DNA of 64,000 bases from Lunularia cruciata (lineage: Eukaryota > Streptophyta > Marchantiopsida > Lunulariales > Lunulariaceae), in the NCBI GenBank assembly GCA_948567375.1, contig OX419756.1, forward strand, positions 2,237,001-2,301,000, given 5' to 3'. A model generated the notes under the pieces. The model was not told the DNA's origin. It ran no database searches and was given only the letters and a program-made list of their open reading frames with translations. A program made the position numbers and the translations under genes. Position 1 is the first letter of the stretch; each line of letters starts with the position of its first letter. Of this stretch, positions 22,861-42,618 are shown piece after piece.

Positions 22861-23364
22861 CTACAAGCCGCTTTACATAAGGAGTGCAATGATAAAAAAG
22901 AGAGAATGAGAGAGAGAGATATATACAAGTGATTAGATGATTCTCTTTATTGCCAAGTTTGGTTCCATTAGTTCCTAAATTGATTGTTATGGAGATCTTT
23001 GTAAGAAGATTTGAGTGCATTTAGATTTAGAATGAAGTGATTACTTTAGCATGAGAGAGATAGATTGGAAATAAATTTTCCTTGTCTCTTGGTTTCATAC
23101 CCCGGTTCCATTGAAATTTAGTTTGAAAACTTTAGACATATGAAATAGAAGATGATTTCTTATGGTTTTTACGGTTAGCATTTACTAATATGAGATGAGA
23201 CATGATTGGGTTGTGGTTTTTCAAGTATGAGGAGATGCAAGATGTAGCATCTTGTGTTACTGTTTTTTTGGTGTGCTAGCTATGAATTTAATTCTCCATG
23301 GAGGCCTATTTAGGGTGGCTTCAGATATTCCATACCTGAAGTGTTATAGGCACTTTACCTTGCA

Positions 23365-23766
23365 ATGGTAAAAACTTATGTGAGGAAGATGCATAAGGAA
23401 TATGAATGGATAAAATGGGATACTCACATGATAGATGAATGCATCAATATTTTTGACACTTGTGACTACACATATAACATCATTCCCTTCATTGATTATT
23501 TCAAGGATACAAATCTAGTCTTCAAAATGGTTAACATCTCTATCAAGTTGTATTTTGAGGCTATTTTAAGGTTAGTTTTCCATCCTCCTGCTTATTCTAT
23601 AGGCTTTCTTGTGAAGTCCTATAGAATAATCTATAGGACTTCACAAGATTATCTAGCCTCATCATCAATGATGAGGCTAGATAATCTTTTTTTCTTAGCA
23701 CTTGATAGATTGAAATATGATCATTTGGGTGAGTTAACATGGTTTTTATTTCTTGTATGTTCATGA
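23365..23766 (+). pseudogene. Open frame at zinc-finger tail of left LINE
   Basis: The 133-codon frame starts MVKTYVRKMHKEYEWIKWDT, homologous to the right copy's VKTHVGRMHKDYDWTTWDVH. The two Cys of the finger lie before this Met in damaged sequence. The frame then runs through the paired palindromes at 23608-23688 and ends without recognisable RT motifs. Confidence 0.5.
23608..23688. repeat. Two abutting perfect inverted repeats
   Basis: First foldback: 18-bp arms 23608-23625 and 23630-23647 (arm CTTGTGAAGTCCTATAGA) with loop ATAA. Second: 21-bp arms 23645-23665 and 23668-23688 (core GATTATCTAGCCTCATCAT) with loop CA. The arms match without mismatch, and the two repeats overlap by three bases. 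Confidence 0.95.
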
Positions 23767-25840
23767 TGGTGTATTTATTATAATAGAAGGTGGCATACAT
23801 GGTAAAGAGAGGTGGTTGCTAGATAAATAGATTTGAGCTAAGGATTGGGCTCCCTTTCAAGAGGAGTTTGTCTAGGCTGCATATTTTAGGAGACAATTCC
23901 AACCACAAAATACTACATATCCCACTTGGTTACAATAGTGTATGTTCTTGGGTCAAGCTAGAGAGTATAGTAGTGTACTATGAGCCCTAATGCCTTTATA
24001 TATTGCTAGTTACATTGACAAGACTATCTACTCTTTATACTTATTATATCATCTATAAAGAGAAAAAAATACAAGTCTTGGAGTATTAGCCTAAGAAGTT
24101 GTTATGTGTTGTTGGATTGCTTTTTGCACATCCATGGTGTATAGCTCTCAATTCTTCAAAGGAGGATTTTCAAGGATCATTTATGAGCATCTTAAAATTG
24201 CTTTGATAATCCTTCTTGTAGTTTTACATAGATGTTCCAAGTGGCTACAATAGTAGCAAGGGTAAAGATTCCTATATTAATTAGTCAAGCATTAGGTGCT
24301 AAGTAGAGGATAGCCTTCATGTGGATGATCTTCCCCTACTAGGATATTCACTAGTTACATTTTGTATACTTTCCTCTAACATTGCTTGTTGACCAACCTA
24401 TCTACTTCAAATAATTCCTCCTTCTTCTTCGTATATGAGAGCTTTTGATAAGAGGACCATGGGAGTCCTTGGTGATATCATCAGACCATGGAACTTTGAA
24501 GTTGTAACAAGGGATTTTGCATATAGATATATATATATATCTACAAATCTTATGCAAAAGGGTTAGCCTACTATCTATACGTGGAGGGGATTGTAGCTAT
24601 AGCATATTTTTAGGTAGTTGTTCATTCTTGACAACTCTACTTTATTCCTATTTTATGGTTAATTGATAAGTTAATTTTGGAGATGGATGTGATTGAGGTG
24701 GAGAAGGGATGTTTTTCTATGTATATACTATTGTAGAAGAGAAGAGAAAATGTAGCTTTACATGTACAAGATGGAATTCTATTCTTTTCCTCTTTGCCTT
24801 TTGATTGGACCAAGGGTTTGGATCCTTCTTTGACAAACATATAATTTTAGCAAGCTCTACATTCTCTCCTAGTTGAGACATCTATTTTAGTTGTGCTACT
24901 AGGGTATATATTTGCTCCTTGTCTTGCAAGTATACATTTATTGGATCTTGCTCAACCTTGTATTTGGGCATTTTGACTCATGATTCAAACACACCCTATC
25001 AAGGTGCATACAAACAATCCAATACCTATAGTAGCTCCTATCACACCTATTACTTTATCTATAATGATGAGTTTTCTGCCTAGGTTTGGTCCACCTAATT
25101 GCATCTTAATCATTAACTTGTGTGTATAGTACTACCTTAGATGCAACAAGGGTCTATATGACCTATATCCCGTCTAGAGGATAAAGGATAGCTACCCATG
25201 ATGCCATAAAAATAATAGTGTTTGCATGGCACATAAGAGTAGATATCTCACTTGGAAAGGGCAGTGGTATACTATGCAAATAATACAAGTGGTTTCAAAC
25301 ATGTATCCGGTTTGAGATGAGCAAGTGATAGTGGCAGATATTGTGGATATAGATCCCCTGCAATGTAGTTGTGGAGGGAGTTATTACCAACCGCAAATAA
25401 AACAACAATAGCTAAAGTCTCTAAATTTATTGGTGTACAATAAATTCATCTCTTTGTTCCACTAGCTTTAGAGTTATATGGAATGATGGATATGGTATTT
25501 GACATTCATCAAGGAGTATACAAAAATCTACTATAAGTTAAGATGTACCACTCTCACTTTTCTATTTTTTGGTTTATATTAGACAACTTGTATACAATGT
25601 TTTGTAAACTGGCTACTACAATCCACAGAAGAGAAATCACAAGTGATGTTTTTAGATTCTCAAGTAGTGTGTGTAGACCATATGATTTATATAGGTTTGA
25701 TATTTTAGTTGCAGGAAGACGGATTTGTCATCCCTGCACTATTGGACCTTAGCCTCATTTTCCTCTTAGGTTTTATCCTTGTAAGGCTTGAGGGAGTCCT
25801 CAAATCCTATTCGGGTCTGGCCTACACTTAACAAAACAAA

Positions 25841-26600
25841 AAGAGACTCTAGGTTTCTTGGATCCCCTCTCAAACTCGATTCCCATTGCAAAAAATTCTC
25901 CTTCCTTGTCATAGCACAACTGTCGCCGTTTGTCTCCGCAGTCGACCTGTATTCTTCTGCAGACGATGAAATCTGGTAACATATTGAAACCGATGAAATA
26001 TAAGGTGATTATCGAGTCCTCATAATGGGACACCGTTTAACGAAACTAACATAAATATTCATCTCTTATCATTGTTGTTTATAGTGGCTAACCAAACCAT
26101 TTTTCACTAACCATATCAACATTTGACCATCCAAAATTGAAATCGACGATATGAATGAAAATATTGAACATGGTTGGATTGCCAGAAGTCATCGGTACAA
26201 CTTTCAACCCGTAAATGTAATGTATTTGGCAAGTAAATCTCGAGCAGACTGTTTTAGTTATAATAAAACCGTCTCATAGAAACCCAAAAAGCTATTAATT
26301 TGCAATTCGATAATCACATTCTTTAACCTCTCAGTATTTTCAAATTTTCTATCATCTTCCTTGTACACGACCCAAAAAGCTATCACTTTGTAATTCGAAT
26401 TTTCACATTCTTTAACCTCTCATTATTTTCAATTTTCTATCATCGCCCATGTACACGATTAGCGGTAAAGTTTTACGAGGAAGTCATCAGCGCAACCAAT
26501 TCATGGAAGATTAACCCTTCAGTTTTTAAATAAATTTTCGGTAAATATTCAACGATCATCAAAGAGAATTATTTATCAGTTCACCGTACGATTTGTATAG
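25841..26600. other. Left edge of the gene island, no gene seen
   Basis: Base composition becomes more balanced and CpG reappears from about 25.9 kb. A short internal direct repeat occurs: ACCCAAAAAGCTAT.A.TTTG.AATTCGA at about 26283-26315 and 26370-26400. No gene is supported. Confidence 0.4.
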
Positions 26601-26617
26601 TTCAAATATCTTAGGGA

Positions 26618-26756
26618 CGATAGAGCAGATTTCTCTTACCTAAACTATCAGGTGTGTAGTTTCCATTTACCTTCTTTGTCCTCCCCTTGCCTGGCTTGAT
26701 GGGCCTTGCGATCCTTCTTGCTATCACACGGAGTCGCATTTTCGGATTACTACTAT
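26618..26756 (+). mobile_element. Diverged LINE 3' tail
   Basis: GAGCAGATTTCTC, then TTACCTTCTTTGTC, CTTGATGGG and ACGGAGTCGCATTTT follow the same order and spacing as the 3' end of the right LINE copy (GGGCAGATTTCTC ... TTACCTTTTCTGTC ... TTGATGGGG ... TGCGGTCGTCTTT). The 3' side of the hairpin is mutated here. Confidence 0.6.
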
Positions 26757-26938
26757 CACTTCACTTTTGCTATTGACACCTCACCTATTCTCTATGGTAC
26801 ACCTGTGGTCTCGCGTCTGAACCTAACTAAATATCGGGAAGGGTGCAGCGCAATGCAATGACCGCGGCGAGGCCATGTCACCTTTGCCTGGTCATGGGTA
26901 ACTGTAATAAGTAAGAAGCTGTATAACAACGGCAGTTT

Positions 26939-27031
26939 AGCCGCATGTTACCTTTTTTTCTCTCCCTTGTACGGCTTGATGGGGGTCTTCCCATCTTTCA
27001 TTTTTCCTACGCGGTCGCCTTTTACTTCTAC
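26939..27031 (+). mobile_element. 5'-truncated LINE 3' tail with target duplication
   Basis: The 93-bp insertion runs from AGCCGCATGTTACC through the hairpin GATGGGGGTCTTCCCATC (26978-26995) to GCGGTCGCCTTTTACTTCTAC. It is flanked by a perfect 14-bp direct repeat, AACAACGGCAGTTT, at 26925-26938 and 27032-27045. This is the structure left by target-primed reverse transcription with early termination. Confidence 0.85.
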
Positions 27032-27045
27032 AACAACGGCAGTTT

Positions 27046-27754
27046 GCTTTCTAAGAATTTAAAGAGTTTGTTAGAGGATAATTAGAGTCGATATTCATGC
27101 GAGCCCCTTCTCTAGCCATCATAAGGATATCTCTCTATTTTACGAAGAAACACACTCTCGTGTATATATTCATATATGTGCCGCATCCAATAAAAAGGAA
27201 AATTCAAAACTGTGAATTCCGTGACAAGAAAAGTAGAGTGATAAAGTATATATAAGAAAAGAAAAGAAGGAGAAATGAACTAAGAAAAAACTAAAATCAA
27301 CTGAAAAAACAAAGGATTGGATAGTTATTCTGGTGGAGAAGAGTAATTTGCATTATTATATTATAGCATTAAAATATAACTCACTTGTATTTTCTTGTGT
27401 AATATGGTAGGTCACTAAAATCTAAAGTACTTGTAGTTGTTGTGTGAAATGGCATGTCATTAAATCTGATATACTTTTATGACTTGTTCTTGTGTGAGAT
27501 TACATGTACTTTTATAGAATGGAATAGATGACCTTTTAACCTACACTAGCAAGTTTACCTACTTCCGAAAAACGTAGATGCCCGCTATTTTGGTTTGTCC
27601 GACCAGCTCCTCAGTTTGAGTGTATCACGGTATCTAGGGTAATATCTGATCAATCTCGGGCGCCGGTTATCTAGGGTGCACTTTTTGGATGGAATGTGGT
27701 TGCCTTAAAACGAACAACATGTCCCATGGGTTTGATGTCCCATCAGTTTCAGTT
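27046..27754. other. Intergenic sequence
   Basis: AT-rich, with no coding signal. A loose repeat of the type GTGTGARAT.GCATGTCA occurs at about 27397-27500. Confidence 0.4.
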
Positions 27755-28123
27755 TTATCCTTGTTGGGTTTGATGTGATCTTTCTAGCCTTCTTGTTAAC
27801 CTTTGCAATGTGCGGGTCGATCGAATTAGGGATTGAGCTTCATCAATTTGGGTTTCTTTCCTTCCGCAAGTCAAAATCTGCCCGAGAATTTCATCCATCT
27901 GCTGGACGTTTCTGTAGGCTTCTGAGGTAAGTTTAATTTTAGTTGCTGTGTCCCACTCGACCCCACCTACCGTGGCCCACTGCATAGAACAATATAGTCG
28001 CTTGTCAGTCAAGTGTCTGATGACGATGCGAGTCCACAGAAGATTCAATGCGGGACAGCATTCTTTCTTAGGACGGATCAACGATACCCAAAGCATGCCT
28101 ACGTCAGCAGGTAGCTTGACCAA
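27755..28123 (-). CDS. Hypothetical 122-codon open frame
   Basis: The frame is open for 122 codons on the minus strand in the gene island and could be an exon, but no domain, signal peptide or membrane segment is seen and there is no homologue elsewhere in the window. The C-terminal half is charged (RTLQRLTRRLERSHQTQQ). It ends 19 bp from a LINE tail insertion. Length alone at this base composition does not prove coding; overlapping plus-strand frames of similar size exist. Confidence 0.2.
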   Translation of the reverse strand: MVKLPADVGMLWVSLIRPKKECCPALNLLWTRIVIRHLTDKRLYCSMQWATVGGVEWDTATKIKLTSEAYRNVQQMDEILGQILTCGRKETQIDEAQSLIRSTRTLQRLTRRLERSHQTQQG

Positions 28124-28141
28124 TTGCGTCTCTCGTGCCGA

Positions 28142-28206
28142 TCTCTCTCTTGTACGGCTTGATGGGGTCTTCCCATCCTTCGGTTTTCCTACGCGGTCGC
28201 CTTTTC
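28142..28206 (+). mobile_element. 5'-truncated LINE 3' tail
   Basis: CTCTCTTGTACGGCTTGATG, the hairpin GATGGGGTCTTCCCATC (28161-28177) and TTTTCCTACGCGGTCGCCTT make it the best-preserved tail. A 6-bp repeat CCGATC on both sides may be its target duplication but is too short to rely on. Confidence 0.8.
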
Positions 28207-28209
28207 CCC

Positions 28210-30650
28210 CGATCGTTGCGCACGAAGAGAATTAGCAGACAGTTACATCGTCGAAAAATTCGACGATTTTTCCAGTGTTCATGCATAGTAGGGCTCTATT
28301 CGACATATTGTCTGGATTTTGGTCTTCCAGAGTCTTCGTGAATCGTAGCAACAGGGTTCTACCACTTCTTAGAACCCAATAGAAATAATGTAGAATTTGG
28401 GGTTTGAATTCGAGTGGTGCAAGTTGGGGTCGCGAAATCTCTATTTATGTCCCCAGCTTATGCACTGATACAGTTGGGAACGTTCCTGGTTAAGCGGGTG
28501 TACGGCATACACAGCAGTCGTCTGAGCTTCCCGCAGTCTCAACTGTTATGACTAATGTCGGATCAGCTGACACAAATGTCTGGATGGTCACGGAAGCTGT
28601 GAAACAAATACTACCTTAAAATCAGATTTAGGATGGAGTGCCGCTCCTGTCTGTCTGCTCAACTATGAGCAGACAGATTTCTCCGAACGTTCACTGATCG
28701 ACACACTTGTCTTCGCCTGACCACCGCGTATGTCCTTATCAGCAAACAGCGTGGATACTCACGCGTGATGCACTTCAGGCCTCCTCAAATTATCCACTAT
28801 GAGATGACAGTCTTTCGAGATGTCGATTTTAATATAAGCTCGACTTTCGGAATTCCACTGTGAGATCCGAGAGAAAGATTTTAAAATGATTCTACACAAG
28901 ATGAGCGAATTTGCCAGCATACAAAGATCATATTGATTTCTCTCCTCGGCCGAGCTCCTTTCTCCACGAAAATGTACGTGTTGGCTTGGCTTGGCTTTGG
29001 CTGTGAAGAGATCTCGAAAGTACGAGAAACGTTCACATACGGCAACGTGAGGGAAAAGACCATCATAGTCCAGGCCCTGAGCTGTATTCGGCACGTGGGT
29101 TGGTGACCTTAGGCTTGTTTAACAACAATCAAATCAAACAATAAATCAGACTCCCGTTGTGCGTTTTGATAAAACAGACAGACGAGATGAGAGTTCTAGA
29201 ACATGAACAGGGATCTAAGCCTCTGCCGGCTTGTGAAGGTTTATTAAACGGTTTGCGGGCTACAGTACGAGGAGGGGACCACGTGAATGGTGTGTGTGTG
29301 GGGCCAGGAAATGGTCGCTCTTCTTCGTCGTAGCTGAGTCAGCTTAAAGGAGCAGCAGTACGTCGAACGGGCTGGGGCAGTAAATGCACGAGCGCGTATA
29401 CACTACTGTATCTGTTAAAACTCGACGCGCATAAGCTAAACCCACAGCTCAGCCAGACTGGTCCTCTTATCCTGCTCGTACTTTGTTGAACAAGTCATTG
29501 GGTTGACTTTGCCGCTTCAACACAGTCAAAATTTCTCTGAACTGTGAGAGTGAGCAAAGTAAAGCGAAAAGCAAAGTAGTGGCTGAGAGTTAATCTAATC
29601 TGCAGAATCATTGAGTGTCCGGACATTTTACCGGACAAGGGACAATTGTTTGACGGGGTGAAATCTCCTTGTGATGCAATTGAACGCAGGCGAAGAGGAA
29701 AAAGTGGTGGGAGGAGGCGGACGCCATTGACCAAAACGACGTCGTGATTAGAGGCTTGGATAACGAAGGTCTTACATTTACGATTCATCTACTAGTCTTT
29801 TTTAGTTCAGCTCAAGAGGTAGAGGCTGTCTGTCACCAGGTGAGGAGAGATGGGAAGGATGAAGGAAACTTCCAACAGAAGGAAAATATGAGGCGGCCTC
29901 AGAACGAGCGCCAATGGTGTCTGGGTTCGTGTGAAGATAGGAATAGTGGTTCTATCTCTTGATATCTCTCGCGCTAAGTATGAGAGACTGTTCACGGGCC
30001 GTGAATATGCGACCGATGACACAAAAGCAGCCCCCGAAAGAAGAAAATTGTTTGTTTAATGAGTGTGTACTGCGAACACCCGAATCGCCGGGCTCGTAGA
30101 GAAAATCAGCAAAGGGATACTGCAACTATGGGCTCTGTCCTCTTGGAATGTTTAGGATCAGGAAGGCGATAATTGAATCTGTAGAAACAGACAGAGTTTT
30201 TATTTGTACATTTCACAACGTTTGGATGAACAGGTGACAAAAGAGGAGAGGAGCGAAATTACGCAACCGTTGCTGGATTACAATTCAGCTCTAGTTTCTC
30301 AACGAGAATATAGTGGTGCCATTCAACAGTTTAGGAGTAGGACGGTTTATTGTTCCTAGGATCAACATTGTTGTCAACTCAAGAGGATCTTACAGGCACC
30401 GAATCCGAGGGCATCTGGACATTTGGAGGTGGCAGATTCGAGTTAGTGATTCAAGAGCATGTATGTAGTTGAATCGACAGGTATATACACCTCAAGTTTG
30501 GAGGATTCGCTTGGATTGTTGTCAGAAGAATGGAAGGAGCGGCATCTCAGCAGAGCCGCTTGTCACTCTACTGGGGATGCAGCTGAGAAACATCTCGTCC
30601 TTCTGTGTCGAGAGAGAGGATCCCGGGGGAAAAGGTTTTGGGCAACGGTG
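28210..30650. other. Intergenic and 5' region of the receptor kinase gene
   Basis: No gene is supported; several 60-110 codon frames on both strands show no motif. The last part is probably promoter and 5' leader of the kinase gene. I could not place a TATA box with confidence. Confidence 0.4.
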
Positions 30651-37681
<7,031 letters not shown>

Positions 37682-37689
37682 AACGTACA

Positions 37690-40204
37690 AACAGGCAGGC
37701 AGACAGAGAAAACAATAGCCTTCCCATCGGCATCATCACAGCGGAAATTTCCGCTGTCTCAGTGTTTCCCTTAAGGAATTTTCGGCCACCATTTTGTCAG
37801 GAATTGTGTAAATATTGGAGCTGTAGAGTAACAGAATTGCGGATTTTCACCGTCGGGTCATCCGTCTGTGGTGCCTGTAGACGATCAGACCACGAACCTG
37901 CTCTCAACATTCGACCCAGCACGAGGGGTCCATTTAGATAGCTGCACGCTTAGTCAGGTCGCGGCTGCGATTGAACACTCCGGCCCGCGGAAGCTAGGAC
38001 AATCGCTGTGACGATACGATAGTAAATTTTTTTCGCGTTGTATCATAGTTGGTTATCAATACAGAAATATCATGCGTTCTTCCTAAGAAAGAAATGTAAT
38101 CTGATCTTGACCGACTCATAGTTCCTTGCAAAAGAGAGTCCATGGAATCGCTGGGTTAGGCCAACCAACCCTAACCCTTAACTCCCCCTTTGACAATGAG
38201 GAAACCGGGACGTCCATGACTGACGTCCGCGCGGTCCCCGCTGCGCGGCGAAGTTGACATCCCGTCACGGGAGATCTAGCAAACCGTGAAACTTTTGGAC
38301 ATTCCCGGCACAGCGAACATATCTGTGAAGAGAAGGCGGTTGGGACCTTACGAAACTATCGCGAAATATAAAGAACCCGGTATATAATCGTGCTTTGTTT
38401 TCCGGAACGAGACAGTTTCTCGAGCTCAAGGTCCCTCCCTTCTAAAACACACGGTGACTAAGTTCGGCACGCTCCGATCCATGACAGAATATGATGACTA
38501 CAATCAGTAATGATGATCATTGCCTGACTCATGTGTTCAATTTTAATGCTAGTTAGTGTAAACACCCTGTTATTGCATGCATTTTCATGGGACAGTAATA
38601 TTTCCAGAAATTAACAAAGATGCGTTAGGTGGTTAAAAGTATGTACATGTACAAAGCGACCTTGAGTGGCCATAGCTAGTGCTTACTTAACTGTATATGC
38701 TTGGTGATCAATTTTGCCGGATCTTTATCGGCTGGAATCTAGTATCTGCTGTAGTGGATAACGTTTCTCAAAACTCCCGGTGCATGTCAAAAGGTGTTTA
38801 CTTCACCTTGTGATCCAGGGTGGAGCTGTCCTAACATCAAGTTCTAAATTCTTAAGTACCGAATCGTCAACAAGCACACACATTAACCTCAATTGTTAGG
38901 GGTGAGAATTGCTTGCTGTACACTGCCACTGACTGCAGGTTCTTGCAGATGTCATATGTATTGATTGATATCAGATACCGATATTGAATCTAGCACTCTA
39001 GCTATGCATGTCTGCAGAGGAATACCAGTTACGCACATGAGCAGGAACCACGTACCGTGCTCCGTCCGAATTTCTGCATTACAGATCTCTCCCGTAAAGG
39101 AAGATCTATTCTGGGGATGAAAGTCACTTGGAGTTCTCAAAGCTATTGCAACCGATTGAACATGTACGAAAATTGACGAGAGTGCAATCTCATTGCCGAA
39201 ATTGGGTGAGCGCTTGTCTGTTCAACCTTTTTGTCTGTATGGACTGTAGATAGGGACATGGAGTGTTCTGTGTTTGAAGTCTGGGAGATCAGGTAGGTGC
39301 CCCTTAAGATGCTCGTTTCCATGCTAACTAGACTCCACTCTTCAAACTGCCTAGGTGGACGAATCCTGGAACTAATCATGTGCCGGGTAAGATCTAGAAT
39401 AATTCCTGGTAAATATCTATCCTGTTTTACAGCCTGTGGATAAACTTTTGAAATAAAGCAGAAGTAGCTCAACCATGAGATGATCGCCAGGTCTTTGAAT
39501 AGTGTTAATCATGGACCTTCTCAAAATCTGTAATTCAGATTATTCACTTGTACAAAGATATTTCCCGCGGCCAGTAGTTTCTGTTAACAGAAATATAAAC
39601 ACACAGGCCTAGAACAATAACATCAAGCTGTTAACGTCATTGCATCATAATCAACAAGCTAAATCCAATTCGCAGCTGTAGTTACCATATATCTACATTT
39701 CTGATCAGCTGAAACTGAAACTGATGGACAATGATATTATCAAACACTTAGAGCCGTCAGCACGAGCAGAGATTAATTTAAAGCGAAAATCGGACTTATA
39801 GAGGTTACTTGGAGATTTGGACAGTTAAAGATCAGCAGCAGCGCAGTTTGGGGACAATGAAAACTACATGGAAAAGGTAGTATTTTATTCCATATCATAG
39901 GAGACGGATACACGAGCAGACTTGATACATGCATATAAATACATGGCGTCCTAAGCTTGCAGATATGATTTCACGTACCATACGAGCTTTATTGAGATAA
40001 GATTATGAGCCCGGGGTTCTTGTCACCTTCTTAGTGACCATTTGACTCTCAGGGAGGTCAAGGGGCCATGTTTGATTCATGGAACTAATCCGAAATGAGA
40101 AAGGACTGCTACAAGGTCTTGTCATGAAAATGACAAGATTTACAAGAACTACTCCGCAAGGCGACGTTCTCTCCACTTAGGCTTCGTGTATCACGCGTGG
40201 AGCT
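37690..40204. other. Intergenic sequence 3' of the receptor kinase
   Basis: No gene is supported. Minus-strand frames of 60-110 codons near 39.0-39.5 kb have no motif. A GC-rich patch with CpG lies at about 38205-38280. Confidence 0.4.
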
Positions 40205-40754
40205 CTAGATCTGTGCAGGAAAAGTATAACCTGTAAAATTCGATACAAGTTTCAAACTATTATGATTTCCACGGAAAAGATATTTTTTGATTGTTAACTC
40301 TAAGATGCAAAAGTATTATATTCCAACTGTAGATATTTTAAATAGAATGAATCAGAAATTTACTTGAACATTTGCAGCCACCAGGCTCGAGTGGAAATGC
40401 GCACTTGTGTGGGAGGTTGAGACGTGGGACCAAGTTATGCCCGGGTGGCAACTGCGCAAGACGCACAAGAAATCCCTTGCACAGACAGTTTCCACTAAGG
40501 GAATTAATTCTCTGGCAACAGTCATTGCTTGGATCCGGTTCTCTTCGGCCGTCACTGAAGTCCCTGCAACTGACTTCTATGGGCTTGAATTGATTATCTG
40601 TCATTCCACATAATCTTGGATACAGTGTACAACCACCAGACTGAGCGATATCTATACCTTGAGCGCTGGTGATGATGGTCATCACCATAACTCCAAGAGC
40701 AGGAGCAATCAGTGCTTTCAAAATCATCTTGAACACAGATACAGACACAGACAT
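40205..40754 (-). CDS. Secreted cysteine-rich protein, lipid-transfer-like (copy 1)
   Basis: Two exons on the minus strand: 40364-40754 and 40205-40230, joined across a 133-bp GT-AG intron in phase 1, giving 138 residues. A hydrophobic N-terminus (MILKALIAPALGVMVMTIIT within the first 30 residues) is a clear signal peptide. The mature part has ten cysteines: C-x6-C-x13-C-x15-CC-x9-C-x-C-x25-C-x8-C-x-C. The CC ... CxC order recalls the eight-cysteine motif of non-specific lipid-transfer proteins, with an added C-terminal CKC. The tiny last exon encodes YTFPAQI and stop. A TATA-like TATATATA lies upstream at about 40801-40808. Likely secreted to the wall or cuticle (inference). Paralogue at 45443-45949. 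Confidence 0.8.
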
Positions 40755-40769
40755 TATTCAGTCAAGTAA

Positions 40770-42615
40770 GACTATCTTACTACCATCCAAGGAAATATAC
40801 ATATATATACTAAAAAGTCATGTGCTCTGGGCTCTGAGTTTGTTTCTAATTCCTTTACGTCGGCAATAGTACACACCAATCTCGTATAACTTTCCAAGAC
40901 AGCAGGATGTAGAAAGTACATAGCTGATTGTTGGCTCTACAATCAATGACATTCTGGAAAGACTGGAAACTCCTATGCATATCCTGATTGACAAGAAAAA
41001 ATTTGGACGTATTATAGAGTACTGCTTACGCTAGCATTAAGACCTAGAAAATGGAAATTATATTTTCGAATACAAACTGGCCGCAGTCCGTCACAGTGCT
41101 ATTTTTCCATTGTATTAAAGACGTCTTAATTGAAAGGTGAGATAACAGAACTCTTCTGCAACGTAAACTTGCAACATACTCAGTCAATAATATAACAAAT
41201 CTAAAATCAGTAAAAAGAGGTTGATGGCTGAAATATTAATGCACGAAGTCAGGATCTGGTTCACACTCTGAAACCGCCAGTCTGATTATTTGTTGATGAT
41301 TGCCCTTGTTATCAGGTCTTGGCTGTATAAGATTGCAATGTCGGAAGTAAGATGCTCTTAGGGTTGGATACTAATGCGATGTCGTTTTATTAAGTGAAAA
41401 AGAAATTATGAATATCCAGCTTGTTCCGGGAACGCATGCATCATGCTCGGTATTTATGTAGAGGAAATGGTAATATATATCCTTCTGAAATACAACAGAT
41501 GATCGGCGTCTACACAGTAGACTAAATAAACAAATTTGGCACAAACAGACCAAGAGAGTAATAATTCTTAGTATTAAGACCTACTATATACTCTGTGGTA
41601 TGCAGAAAAGGTTATGAGTGTTGCACAGAAACCTTTCTTAATTACAACAGAGAAGATAGTCCCATCCGGGAGGTAAAACTGAACAACATAAAACTGACCG
41701 TAATATTATAAATCCTATACTTACTTTGTAATCCTATACTTATCAGAAATTATAGATATAATATATTCAGATATTTATACAGTTCTTTTACTTAGTAAGA
41801 ATGGATATGTTTAATATGTTACAGCTGTGTGTTGAGGACCATGTAAAAAGATGTTTAAGTTTTATTGAGAACCAATTTCTAGCTGGTCTTAACTTTGCAA
41901 TGTCAGTACATTGGAAAGTAGTAATAGACAACCTCGTTTTTGGCTAAATAATATTAACGCGTAAAACCCAGTTATCCCTTCACACTAACTATAACAAATG
42001 TGCACTATATACGAACAAAGGTGTAGTTTTGTGATCATGAAGGAATTATATCTGTCATCATGGAACCTACTTCCACCAAGTGTTTTCATTTATCTAGATC
42101 TAGATGGGATATGCGTCAGAATTGTAGCATGCTTTTCGAGAACTACCCCACATGTACGTACGGATAATAGAACGTCTCAGCATTGGCCATTTCCTTTCTG
42201 AAGTCCCAACTAGGGGATCCACAGCCAGATGTTTGTACCTCAGCTCCCTTCCTCGGCTTCTTCCTTAGTCCAGGTGTTGCATCCACAATGAAAGACTTCT
42301 ATGAATTAAGAACCAGGATGTTACGAACTCAAAAGAGTGTCTAGTCATCCTTAAAAGTGGGCAATGACTCCTTTCATAATCTCTTGACACACTCATGAGA
42401 GCAACCATGTCTAAACTTTCCACCGTGCTTTACTCAAATAGCGCTGTCCACTGGATTATGTTATCTTCAAACAAATTGCCAGCAGTATCTGATAATCATT
42501 TTCAGATGCAGAATGCTGAAGACTGAGAAACGAATCCCGTACAGAACGTATCTAGCCTCAGTTTACTTCTTCCCCGTCTGATCTTGAGGTTATTAGAAAG
42601 GAATCCTTGACTTTG
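40770..42615. other. Intergenic sequence between the two secreted-protein genes (left part)
   Basis: No gene is supported. The sequence is AT-rich with short frames only. I found no third copy of the cysteine-rich gene. Confidence 0.4.
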
Positions 42616-42618
42616 AAA

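Larger units (their letters stand above)
22860..25840 (+). mobile_element. LINE copy, plus strand, decayed
   Basis: It aligns with the LINE at 51.65-55.2 kb in inverse orientation. 5' region: GGTTCCATTGAAATTTAGTTTGAAAA-type sequence (about 23105) recurs near 54.9 kb. Zinc-finger tail: VKTYVRKMHKEYEWIKWDTH at 23365-23430. Endonuclease region: DEQVIVADIVDIDPLQ (about 25320) and LFVPLALELYGMMDMVFD (about 25450). C-terminus: IHRREITSDV...VCRPYDLYRFDIL (25620-25720). The 3' hairpin region is at 25775-25835. The RT part (about 24-25.2 kb) is too decayed to read. Confidence 0.8.

Noticed and set aside
28104-28286. 60-codon minus-strand frame
   Set aside because: It is the reverse translation of the LINE tail at 28142-28206.
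29495-30022. Minus-strand frames of 71-97 codons upstream of the kinase gene
   Set aside because: No motif, overlapping frames on both strands of similar size, and a position fitting the kinase promoter or leader.
30459-30650. Upstream in-frame Met extending the receptor kinase by 64 residues
   Set aside because: The extension is polar and would bury the signal peptide; the Met at 30651 directly precedes the hydrophobic segment.
38160-38185. AACCCTAACCCTTA, a telomere-like string
   Set aside because: Fewer than three repeats and no array; chance occurrence.
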